Below, piece by piece: positions 24,364-32,079 of a stretch of DNA of 45,453 nucleotides. Within the stretch, counting starts at the first letter, position 1, and each line of letters opens with the position of its first letter. This DNA comes from an uncultured Lachnospiraceae bacterium (GTDB lineage: Bacteria > Bacillota_A > Clostridia > Lachnospirales > Lachnospiraceae). Position numbers and translations under genes: made by a program. The notes under the pieces were generated by a model. That model was not told where the DNA came from, made no database searches, and worked only from the letters and a program-made list of their open reading frames with translations. The stretch spans positions 1 through 45,453 of the forward strand of contig CAJLNC010000012.1 of assembly GCA_905207905.1 (NCBI GenBank). Direction: 5' to 3'.

Positions 24364-24372
24364 GATGCGGAA

Positions 24373-25809
24373 ATGAATTATAGAATGATCTTGTATGTTT
24401 TGGGCTGGATTTTAAATTTTGAGGCGTTTTTTCTTCTGCCTGCCTGGGTTACCGGACTGCTCTATCAGGAGGAGGCTGCGTCCAGCCTGTTGGCGGCAGC
24501 CGGTTTGTGCCTGGCACTGGGGCTTTTGATTACGCACAGGAAACCGAAGCGGATGCAGATTTATGCCAGGGAGGGTTTTGTAATCGTAGCATTGTCCTGG
24601 CTGGTGCTGAGCTTTTTTGGGGCGCTGCCCTTTGTATTTTCCGGTTACATTCCTTCCATGGTGGACGCCATGTTTGAGACAGTATCCGGTTTTACCACCA
24701 CAGGAGCCAGCATCCTTTCCGATGTGGAGGCTTTGCCCAAGTGCCTGCTGTTCTGGAGAAGCTTTACCCACTGGATCGGCGGCATGGGGGTGCTGGTGTT
24801 TGTGATTGCGATTCTGCCTTTGGCGGGAGGCAGCAATATGTACCTGATGAAGGCAGAAAGTCCGGGCCCCTCTGTGAAGAAGCTGGTTCCCAGAGTGAGG
24901 AGCACGGCCATGACCCTGTATGTGATGTACCTGGTGATTACGGTGGCGGAGATTATATTATTGCTGGCAGGAGGAATGCCTGTATTTGATTCTCTTACCA
25001 TTGCCTTCGGCACCGCCGGAACGGGAGGATTCGGTATTAAAAATGACAGTATGGCAGGATATTCCACCTATCTGCAGGTGGTTGTTACGGTATTTATGAT
25101 CCTGTTCGGCGTGAATTTTAATCTGTATTATCTGATCTATAAAAAGAAATGGAAAGAGATCCGAAACTGCAGCGAAGTGTTTGCCTATTTGGGCATCATC
25201 GGAGCGTCCATTTTACTGATTACCTGGAATATCCGGGGGATGTATCAGGGGACGGGAACCGCTCTGAAGGATGCGGCGTTTCAGGTGGGTTCTATTATTA
25301 CTACCACTGGTTACTCCACTGCGGACTTTGATCTGTGGCCGTCTTTCTCCAAATCCATTTTGGTGCTGCTGATGTTTATCGGCGCCTGCGCAGGCAGTAC
25401 GGGAGGCGGCATTAAGGTTTCCAGAGTGGTGATTATGCTGAAGACCGTTACGAAAGAACTTTATACGTTTGTCCATCCCAACACGGTTCGGAAGATTAAG
25501 GTGGAGGGAAAACAGCTGGAGCACGCGGTGCTTCGGGCTACCAATGTGTTTATTATGGCCTATTTGGCGGTATTTGTGATTTCTGTTCTGCTGGTGTCTC
25601 TGGATAATTTTGACATGACCACCAATTTTACCGCAGTGGCGGCTACGCTGAATAATATTGGACCAGGTCTCTCGGCAGTAGGGCCTGCGGCCAACTTCGG
25701 GGTGCTGTCAGATTTTTCCAAGATTGTTCTCACTTTTGATATGCTGGCCGGCAGGCTGGAGCTGTTTCCGGTGCTGATTCTGTTCTCCTGGAGAACATAT
25801 AAGAAATAA
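24373..25809 (+). CDS. trkH: TrkH-type potassium uptake channel subunit
   Basis: 478 residues, membrane-embedded. The four pore loops of the Trk/Ktr superfamily are recognisable: TTTGASI, GTAGTGGFG, TTTGYST and NNIGPGL, each with its selectivity-filter glycine. About ten membrane segments surround them. It carries K+ inward, gated by TrkA encoded just upstream. The start ATG at 24373 has only a weak GGATG sequence upstream, and translation may be coupled to trkA across the 9-base gap. Confidence 0.93.
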   Translation: MNYRMILYVLGWILNFEAFFLLPAWVTGLLYQEEAASSLLAAAGLCLALGLLITHRKPKRMQIYAREGFVIVALSWLVLSFFGALPFVFSGYIPSMVDAMFETVSGFTTTGASILSDVEALPKCLLFWRSFTHWIGGMGVLVFVIAILPLAGGSNMYLMKAESPGPSVKKLVPRVRSTAMTLYVMYLVITVAEIILLLAGGMPVFDSLTIAFGTAGTGGFGIKNDSMAGYSTYLQVVVTVFMILFGVNFNLYYLIYKKKWKEIRNCSEVFAYLGIIGASILLITWNIRGMYQGTGTALKDAAFQVGSIITTTGYSTADFDLWPSFSKSILVLLMFIGACAGSTGGGIKVSRVVIMLKTVTKELYTFVHPNTVRKIKVEGKQLEHAVLRATNVFIMAYLAVFVISVLLVSLDNFDMTTNFTAVAATLNNIGPGLSAVGPAANFGVLSDFSKIVLTFDMLAGRLELFPVLILFSWRTYKK

Positions 25810-26010
25810 GCAGGAAAACCGGAAGTTTGAATGACAGCCAATTTTGGTTGCTGTGGATGAACTGCTGCATTTTTTACAGCAAAGCAGGAAACAGAGGCGG
25901 ACTCTGGGGAAAAAATCCAGGATTTCCAGGGCTTTTAGGGTTTTACGGACAGGAAATAAGAAGAAATTCATAGACATGATGATTGAGGTATGGTAGACTA
26001 AAATAAGGTT
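25810..26010. other. Intergenic region after trkH
   Basis: No gene seen. A weak hairpin ACAGC(C)AA/TTGCTGT lies about 25 bases after the trkH stop (near 25834-25854) without a T tract, and a GCTG/CAGC pair flanks a T run near 25863-25880. The rest, up to the palindromic element at 26011, holds nothing I can assign. Confidence 0.4.
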
Positions 26011-26150
26011 TATACGTAACCGTTCAGCCATAACAGCTCGAATGGACTGTTATGGCTGAACATCATATACAAGGTGCGCAAAAGTTTTGTTTTCAAACCA
26101 GTTTGAGCTCAGATTTTTATGGCTTTGTATATGGCCGAACGGTTACGTTT
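26011..26150. mobile_element. MITE-like palindromic element with nested inverted repeats
   Basis: CGTAACCGTTC (26015-26025) is perfectly inverted at 26137-26147, with GCCATA/TATGGC extending the arms. Inside, GTTCAGCCATAACAG (26022-26036) pairs perfectly with 26047-26061 (15 bp, 10-base loop); CATATACAA (26064-26072) pairs with TTGTATATG (26125-26133); and TCAAAC-CA-GTTTGA sits at 26093-26106. The outer arm is thus present three times. No reading frame for a transposase. It lies wholly upstream of the next gene's chosen start. Confidence 0.65.
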
Positions 26151-26184
26151 ACACTTTGCAAATTGCAGATATGAGGTGACAAAA

Positions 26185-28824
26185 GTGGATAAGAATGAAT
26201 ACAACCTGAGATTAGAGGAAATTGACGCATACGTCAGTCAGGGAAATTACAGTGAGGCTGCCAAGGCTGCGGATACCATTGACTGGAGAAGAGTGAGAAA
26301 CGTCCGCACACTCTGTATGATCAGCGAAATATATGAGGCAGATCATCGGTATGAGGACAGTAAGGCGCTGCTTTTGCGGGCATACCGCCGCTCGCCGGTG
26401 GGACGGGCGATCCTTTACCGGCTGGTGGAAGTGACCATTCAATTAAAGCAGTTTGATGAAGCCATTGAATACTATTCGGAGTATGTCCAGGCAGCACCTC
26501 ATGATAATAATAAATACATTTTGAAATATAAGATTTATAAGGGAAGAGGTTCTTCCCTGGATGAGCAGATTGATATTCTGAAGGAATATTTAAGTCAGGA
26601 ATATACAGAAAAATGGGCCTATGAGCTGGCAAAGCTGTATCAGCAGGCAGACCGGATCCCGGAATGTCTGGCGGCCTGCGATGATCTGGTGCTGTGGTTC
26701 CACAGCGGGAAATATGTGATTAAGGCGCTGGAGCTGAAACGCCGCTATACGGCTCTTACTCCCAAGCAGCAGGAGATTTATGATCATCGGTTTGATGAGG
26801 CAGCTCCGGAAGGGTACGAGGACGAGACCAGACTTGGCCAGGAAAAACAGATTGTGGAGACCACAGAGGATAAGCTGGCGGAGACGATTCTGGAGGATGC
26901 CCAGAAAGAGATCGCTCAGTCTGTGGCTCAGACCAGGCAGGAGGAGTCGTCTCCCTCTGAAGGAAAGAAAGAAGACAGAGCAGAAACGGCTGACCAGGAT
27001 ACAGATGAAGCGGAAGTATCCAGACAGGGCGCTGATAAGGCAGAGGCAGACGGTCAGGAAGCCGACGAGGCGGCAGGAAGTCCCTTTGATGAGCCGGTGA
27101 AGGATGCGAAAGAATTTGACGAGGAATTGAATAAATATAATACCCAGGATCTTCAGACTGAGCTGGTAAAGAGCATGCGGGAGATCATCTACGGCGTAGG
27201 CGGACGCAGGGAAGAATCCGACATGCCGGATCCGGAGGATTCGGTGATTCAGCAGTCCAAGCAGGAGCAGGAAGCCGGGATGGACTCAAAAGAGGATGAG
27301 CCGTCGCTTAAGATGCCTTCCAGAATGCAGTTCCAGGCTAAGACCGGGAAACCGTCAGCAGGGAAGCTTTCCATTGATGATATTCTTCTTTCCATGGGAG
27401 AGCGGGGAGATGCGGTGCGTGAGGCAGCTGCCAAAGCTGCGGCAGGTATCAAGGCGCCTGCCAATGGTGTGGTTTCCGCTATGGATGAAGCCCTGATAGG
27501 AATGGGTGTGGAAGTGAAAAAGGAACCGGAGGCTCCTGAAAAAGAGAGTATAGCGGAGGCCGTGGCCAAAGGCGTGGGCAGCGCAGTAGAGAGACTTGGA
27601 CAGATGGCTGAGATGGAGGAACTTCCAGGAATGGAGGAGACACTAGAGACCGGGAATGCAAAGGAGAGTAAAGAGACTTTTGAGGATCTGGCCACAGCCA
27701 AGACCAGAAGAATTCCCACAGATGAGATTGCAGAGATCCATGCTTCTTTTGGCTTGGACGAGGACGGTAGAAGGGTGAATTTCCAGACGGAGGAGCAGGA
27801 GCCGGAAAAAGGCCAGGCAGAAGTAGAGCGCTTTCCAAAACAGGGCCGGCCAGGAACGTGCCAAAGGACGGAAACGGCAGGGACGGTACCGCCAGAAATG
27901 GCTCCCATGCCGGGAGAGGAAAATCCAAGGACTCAGAGTTTCACAGAAGAGTCCGGGGCGGAGCGGCCTTTGGAAGGACAGCCTCAGAAAACTCAGGATT
28001 CCAGTAAGGTAAGCCGGATGGAGAGACCGGCAGGAAAGCGTCAGCGGAAGGGGCAGCCCTCTTATGGGAACGGCCCAAGACTGAAAGATTATCAGCGGGA
28101 TTTGTTTGCGGGCTTCCTTGAGATCCAGAATATGGAGTCCCAGATCGCTTCTGCCATTCTTCAGGCAGGGCAGAAGGGAGAGGATCGGACCTCAAGAACC
28201 GGGAACGTGCTGATTTTCGGAGGCCATGGATGCGGAAAGACCACCATTGCCACCGGGCTTGCAAAAGCCATTGCCCAGGAAAAGGGTAATCAGTTTGTGA
28301 AGATGGCTAAGATTTATGCTTCTGACTTTAACCGGAAGGATATTGCCTCCACCATAGCGAAGATCGCAGGAGGCACTTTGATTATTGAGGAGGCGGGAGA
28401 TCTGGAGGACGGCGTGGTGGATCAGCTTACCACAGCGATGGAATTCCGCACAGACGGACTGATCATTATTCTGGAGGATGAGCAGAAATACCTTCATGAT
28501 CTTCTGATGCGTCATCCCAGATTTACCATGAAGTTTACGGCGCAGATCTTTATCCCTGTATTCACCATCGATGAGCTGGTGAATTTTGGCGAGATCTATG
28601 CAGGGGATCAGGATTACGTATTCAGCGATGCTGCGGCAGAATCTCTGTATGAGCGCATCGGTGCAGTGGCTGCCCAGGGAGAAGCCATCTCCATCACCAA
28701 TGTGATTGAGCTGGTGGATCGGGCAATACATAAATCCAACAAGTTCTTCCGGAAGCTCACAGCCGGAAGAAGCCGTTATGATGAGAACAACTGCATTGTT
28801 CTTCAGGAAAAAGATTTTAGATAA
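26185..28824 (+). CDS. TPR - long acidic linker - AAA-type ATPase, function unknown
   Basis: 879 residues. Residues 1 to about 210 are alpha-helical TPR-like repeats (YSEAAKAADTIDW, EYVQAAPHDNNKYILKYKIY). A 430-residue acidic, low-complexity linker follows (Glu/Ala/Gln/Lys). The last 235 residues are a P-loop ATPase: Walker A GGHGCGKTT at 679-687 (Lys685), Walker B TLIIEEAGDL at about 731-740, and a sensor/lid region (HPRFTMKFTAQIFIPVFTIDELV) that recalls the CbbX/SpoVK AAA+ clade. The GTG start at 26185 is preceded by GAGGTGA; the earlier ATG at 26119 lies inside the palindromic element. A strong terminator follows, so it is probably monocistronic. I cannot assign a process; a remodelling ATPase recruited by TPR contacts is the best guess. 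Confidence 0.85.
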   Translation: MDKNEYNLRLEEIDAYVSQGNYSEAAKAADTIDWRRVRNVRTLCMISEIYEADHRYEDSKALLLRAYRRSPVGRAILYRLVEVTIQLKQFDEAIEYYSEYVQAAPHDNNKYILKYKIYKGRGSSLDEQIDILKEYLSQEYTEKWAYELAKLYQQADRIPECLAACDDLVLWFHSGKYVIKALELKRRYTALTPKQQEIYDHRFDEAAPEGYEDETRLGQEKQIVETTEDKLAETILEDAQKEIAQSVAQTRQEESSPSEGKKEDRAETADQDTDEAEVSRQGADKAEADGQEADEAAGSPFDEPVKDAKEFDEELNKYNTQDLQTELVKSMREIIYGVGGRREESDMPDPEDSVIQQSKQEQEAGMDSKEDEPSLKMPSRMQFQAKTGKPSAGKLSIDDILLSMGERGDAVREAAAKAAAGIKAPANGVVSAMDEALIGMGVEVKKEPEAPEKESIAEAVAKGVGSAVERLGQMAEMEELPGMEETLETGNAKESKETFEDLATAKTRRIPTDEIAEIHASFGLDEDGRRVNFQTEEQEPEKGQAEVERFPKQGRPGTCQRTETAGTVPPEMAPMPGEENPRTQSFTEESGAERPLEGQPQKTQDSSKVSRMERPAGKRQRKGQPSYGNGPRLKDYQRDLFAGFLEIQNMESQIASAILQAGQKGEDRTSRTGNVLIFGGHGCGKTTIATGLAKAIAQEKGNQFVKMAKIYASDFNRKDIASTIAKIAGGTLIIEEAGDLEDGVVDQLTTAMEFRTDGLIIILEDEQKYLHDLLMRHPRFTMKFTAQIFIPVFTIDELVNFGEIYAGDQDYVFSDAAAESLYERIGAVAAQGEAISITNVIELVDRAIHKSNKFFRKLTAGRSRYDENNCIVLQEKDFR

Positions 28825-28825
28825 A

Positions 28826-28888
28826 AATAACTCCGGCGGTATCTTTTCGGGTGATGTTTCTCCGAAAATCCGCCGGAGTTATTATTTT
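28826..28888 (+). terminator. Strong intrinsic terminator after the TPR-AAA gene
   Basis: AATAACTCCGGCGG (28826-28839) pairs perfectly with CCGCCGGAGTTATT (28870-28883), and the inner TTTTCGG/CCGAAAA extends the stem. ATTTT follows. Confidence 0.9.
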
Positions 28889-28913
28889 GCAGCATCCCCT
28901 TTAATTTCAAAGT

Positions 28914-28969
28914 AAAAATCTCTCACAGGCTTCTGAGCAAAACAGAAAAAGAGCCTGTGAGAGATTTTT
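28914..28969. terminator. Second, separate 18-bp perfect hairpin upstream of the XRE-pot operon
   Basis: 28914-28931 (AAAAATCTCTCACAGGCT) is perfectly inverted at 28952-28969, with a 20-base loop. The A and T tracts at the ends make it terminator-like on both strands. It sits 26 bases after the previous terminator and immediately before the next promoter, so it may insulate the pot operon. Confidence 0.8.
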
Positions 28970-28972
28970 CTA

Positions 28973-29000
28973 TTGATTTTCTTATAAAAATATGTATAAT
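28973..29000 (+). promoter_or_regulatory. Promoter of the XRE-cupin/pot operon
   Basis: TTGATT (28973-28978), 16-base spacer, TATAAT (28995-29000), in a very AT-rich region. Confidence 0.75.
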
Positions 29001-29019
29001 TATATCTGTTTGTTTCTTT

Positions 29020-29098
29020 TTAACTTTAAGTTTAATAATATTAAACAAAATAAAGGGAAAAGAAGAACTATACAACAAAAAGTTTAATGAAGTTAAAC
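29020..29098. promoter_or_regulatory. Repeated GTTTAA/TTAAAC operators of the XRE-cupin regulator
   Basis: GTTTAATAATATTAAAC (29030-29046) is a 17-bp palindrome. GTTTAA-TGAAG-TTAAAC (29082-29098) has the same half-sites and spacing, and a related TTAAC/GTTTAA pair precedes them near 29020. They lie just after the promoter and before the regulator gene, the expected place for autorepression. Confidence 0.75.
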
Positions 29099-29109
29099 AG
29101 GGAGGTGTG

Positions 29110-29646
29110 ATGGTGGATATCGGCAAGAAGCTCAAGGAGCTTCGCCTGCAGAATGATCTGACGCTGGGAGATCTGGCGTCTCGAAGTGAGCTGACCAAGG
29201 GATTCTTATCTCAGGTGGAGCGGAATCTTACGACCCCCAGTATCGCCACTCTGGAGGATATTCTGGAAGCCCTTGGCAGTAATCTGTCGGACTTTTTCCA
29301 TGAGGAGGAAGAAAAACAGATTGTATTTCCCACAGAGGATTTCTTTGTAGACGAGAAGGAAGATTACAGGATACAGTGGGTGATCCCTAATGCACAGAAA
29401 AATCAGATGGAGCCCATCTTACTGACGCTGTACCCTCATAAGAGAAGTCAGGAGATGGTGGCCTTCCAGGGAGAAGAGTTCGGATATGTGCTGAAAGGCG
29501 CGGTCACTATTGTGCGGGGAAATAAAAAGTATAAGGCAAAGACAGGGGAGACCTTCTACATGGATGGAAGGGCCAGCCATTACCTGTATAATCACGGGAA
29601 CAGTGAGGCAAGAGTGCTGTGGATCACTACGCCCCCCATGTTCTGA
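29110..29646 (+). CDS. XRE-cupin transcriptional regulator of the polyamine operon
   Basis: 178 residues. Residues 1-70 are an XRE helix-turn-helix ([36 protein letters not shown]). The C-terminal part is a single-domain cupin ([30 protein letters not shown]). PuuR-like members sense polyamines. The start is ATG 29110 or GTG 29113 after GGGAGG; an upstream in-frame TTG at 28957 overlaps the hairpin and promoter and is rejected. Three palindromic sites precede it and the PotA gene follows after 14 bases, so it probably represses its own polyamine-uptake operon. Confidence 0.9.
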   Translation: MVDIGKKLKELRLQNDLTLGDLASRSELTKGFLSQVERNLTTPSIATLEDILEALGSNLSDFFHEEEEKQIVFPTEDFFVDEKEDYRIQWVIPNAQKNQMEPILLTLYPHKRSQEMVAFQGEEFGYVLKGAVTIVRGNKKYKAKTGETFYMDGRASHYLYNHGNSEARVLWITTPPMF

Positions 29647-29660
29647 GAAAGGGATATGAG

Positions 29661-31238
29661 ATGGAAGAGAAAAAAATCATAGAGTTTCGCAATATTGTGA
29701 AAAACTTTGACGGCCAGATTATTCTGAAGGGAATCAATCTGGACATTTATGAAAAGGAATTTGTAACGCTGCTTGGGCCCAGTGGCTGTGGAAAAACCAC
29801 TCTGCTGCGGATCCTGGGAGGTTTTCTGGACGCAGACGAGGGCCAGGTGATCTTCGATGGGGAGGAGATCAGTAAAAAACCTCCCTATGAGCGGGAACTG
29901 AATACGGTATTTCAGAAGTATGCCCTGTTTCCCCATCTGAATGTGTATGAGAATATCGCTTTTGGCCTGAAGTTAAAAAAGGTGAGCAAGGACATCATTG
30001 ATCAGAAAGTGATGAAGATGCTGAAGCTGATCGGTCTGGAGGGGTATGAGAAGAAAAATACCACCCTGCTTTCCGGCGGCCAGCAGCAGAGAGTGGCGAT
30101 TGCAAGAGCCCTGGTGAATGAGCCGAAGGTGCTGCTTTTGGATGAGCCTCTGGCAGCTCTGGATTTGAAATTGAGGAAGGAGATGCAGTATGAGCTGAAG
30201 CGGATTCAGCAGGAGGTGGGGATTACCTTCATTTTTGTGACCCATGATCAGGAGGAGGCTTTGACCATGTCCGATAAGATCGTGGTGATGAACAATGGAG
30301 AGATCCAGCAGGTAGGCTCTCCGGAGGATATTTACAATGAGCCTGCCAACCGGTTTGTGGCTAATTTCATTGGGGAGAGCAACATTATCCCGGGAGTTAT
30401 GCTGGAGGACTATCAGGTTCAGTTTGATGATAAAGTGTTTGAGTGCGTTGACTTTGGATTTAAAGAGCGGGAGGCAGTGGATGTGGTGATCCGTCCCGAG
30501 GATATCGACATTGTGGATGTGAAAGAGGGGAAACTGACTGGAGAGGTACTGAGTGTACTCTTTAAGGGCGTCCACTATGAGATCATTGTGGAGACAGTGC
30601 CTGGTACCAGCGTTTCCGTATACATGCGGGTCATCCGGAATCAGGATGTGACCAGCGCAGACGGGAAGGAAAAGATCAGCGCCAACAATTTCTATGTGGA
30701 TGTGGACGATGTAGAGAATCTGGACGACAAAGAGGTGATTGCCCTGTCCAACGCTCAGGCCTGGAGGGTGGAAGATGAAGAGTACGTCTCCATTGCCAAG
30801 GTGGAATATCAGGTGTCCAGAGAGGAGGGACAGTATCCCGTTACCTTCACTACAGCCAACGGAACCAGCATTGAGCGCACCATTTTTGTGGTAGATCAGC
30901 CCTTTGTGAAAAATGAGAAGGCCAATGAGGCAGTGATGGCCTTTAATTTCCAGAAAACAGTGGACGAGATTTTAGAGTCCCAAGCTCTGGATACGGATCT
31001 GAAAACCTGGGCCAATGCTCAGGCCTGGAAGTTAAGCGACGAGAATCAGAGCGTAGATCTCAGCGTGGACTATGACTTTGAACCGGAGACGGTAAAGGAG
31101 GGAATTTATAAAATTACCTTCTGGACTACCGGGCGGGAGCTGAAAATCCATACAACGGATTATTCCAAGGAAGGTCAGGAGGTCGGCCTGACATTCTTCC
31201 CGGAGGATATCCATGTGATGTCAAAGGTGGGATACTGA
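29661..31238 (+). CDS. potA: PotA, spermidine/putrescine ABC transporter ATPase, with a duplicated insertion in the C-terminal domain
   Basis: 525 residues; typical PotA is 350-380. The ATPase core is standard: Walker [10 protein letters not shown], signature LSGGQQQR, Walker [13 protein letters not shown], switch [10 protein letters not shown]. The TOBE domain begins near residue 245 ([17 protein letters not shown]) but its final strand, [13 protein letters not shown], comes only at about 508. Between them lie two copies of a roughly 88-residue unit, each marked NAQAW (364-368 and 452-456) and followed by beta-rich sequence. The insertion may be a regulatory or partner-binding module. RBS AAAGGGAT precedes ATG 29661. 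potB overlaps its stop by one base. Confidence 0.92.
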   Translation: MEEKKIIEFRNIVKNFDGQIILKGINLDIYEKEFVTLLGPSGCGKTTLLRILGGFLDADEGQVIFDGEEISKKPPYERELNTVFQKYALFPHLNVYENIAFGLKLKKVSKDIIDQKVMKMLKLIGLEGYEKKNTTLLSGGQQQRVAIARALVNEPKVLLLDEPLAALDLKLRKEMQYELKRIQQEVGITFIFVTHDQEEALTMSDKIVVMNNGEIQQVGSPEDIYNEPANRFVANFIGESNIIPGVMLEDYQVQFDDKVFECVDFGFKEREAVDVVIRPEDIDIVDVKEGKLTGEVLSVLFKGVHYEIIVETVPGTSVSVYMRVIRNQDVTSADGKEKISANNFYVDVDDVENLDDKEVIALSNAQAWRVEDEEYVSIAKVEYQVSREEGQYPVTFTTANGTSIERTIFVVDQPFVKNEKANEAVMAFNFQKTVDEILESQALDTDLKTWANAQAWKLSDENQSVDLSVDYDFEPETVKEGIYKITFWTTGRELKIHTTDYSKEGQEVGLTFFPEDIHVMSKVGY

Positions 31239-32074
31239 TGAAGAAGTTTTCGCAGCTGGCGCTGCCTTACATTGTCTGGGCGATTTTGATGCTGGTGCTT
31301 CCTATGGGACTGATCGCAGTCTACTCCTTTATGGAGCATGGGAACAGCGTCATTCCGTTCTCCTTTACGCTGGAGCACTATGTCACATTTTTTACCGACC
31401 CTGATTTTTTGCTGATCCTCTGGCGCTCCATCTGGATTGCAGTAAAAACCACCCTTCTGTGTCTGCTCCTTGGCTATCCCGCTGCCTATTTTATAGCCAG
31501 AAGCCGGGAGAAGGTGCAGAATATCCTGATTCTGTGCATCACTATCCCTATGTGGATCAATATGCTGGTGAGAACCTATGCCTGGATTGGCCTGCTCAGC
31601 GATGGAGGCCTGATCCAGCGGGTGCTTGGCTTTTTCGGGCTGGGAGACATAGAGCTTCTTTATACCGAAGGGGCGGTCCTTCTTGGAATGGTGTACAACT
31701 TTCTGCCCTTTATGATCCTGCAGATCCAGACCTCCCTAAGCAAGATGGACAATTCCTTGCTGGAGGCCAGCGCAGATCTGGGGGCCACGCCTGGAGAGAC
31801 CTTCCGGCGAGTGACGCTGCCTTTGTCGCTGCCGGGAGTCATCAATGGAATCACCTTAGTATTTCTGCCTGCGGTCAGCTCCTTCTTTATCCCTAAGCTT
31901 CTGGGAGGAGGCCAGTATTTCCTGATTGGAAACATGATTGAAAATCAGTTTATCACAGTGGGCGAATGGAACTTTGGAAGCGCTATCTCCATGATCATGG
32001 CAGTGATCATGATGCTTTTGATGATGCTGGTGCGCAAGGTAGAAGTGCGCAACCAGGGCGGAAAGGAGGAGTGA
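31238..32074 (+). CDS. potB: PotB, polyamine ABC transporter permease
   Basis: 278 residues, six membrane segments. The ABC permease EAA loop appears as LEASADLGATPGETFRRVTLP, which contacts PotA. A PotB-type start (FSQLALPYIVWAILMLVLP) and SYSF-like first extracellular loop fit the family. The ATG overlaps the potA stop (TGATG), so translation is coupled. The downstream permease/binding-protein fusion starts 5 bases after the stop. Confidence 0.93.
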   Translation: MKKFSQLALPYIVWAILMLVLPMGLIAVYSFMEHGNSVIPFSFTLEHYVTFFTDPDFLLILWRSIWIAVKTTLLCLLLGYPAAYFIARSREKVQNILILCITIPMWINMLVRTYAWIGLLSDGGLIQRVLGFFGLGDIELLYTEGAVLLGMVYNFLPFMILQIQTSLSKMDNSLLEASADLGATPGETFRRVTLPLSLPGVINGITLVFLPAVSSFFIPKLLGGGQYFLIGNMIENQFITVGEWNFGSAISMIMAVIMMLLMMLVRKVEVRNQGGKEE

Positions 32075-32079
32075 TCATC

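Noticed and set aside
26119..26184. N-terminal extension of the TPR-AAA protein from ATG 26119
   Set aside because: It lies within the palindromic element and has no ribosome binding site; GTG 26185 has GAGGTGA at the right distance.
28957..29109. N-terminal hydrophobic extension of the XRE-cupin regulator
   Set aside because: This would translate a terminator arm, promoter and operators; the hydrophobic residues come from AT-rich DNA.
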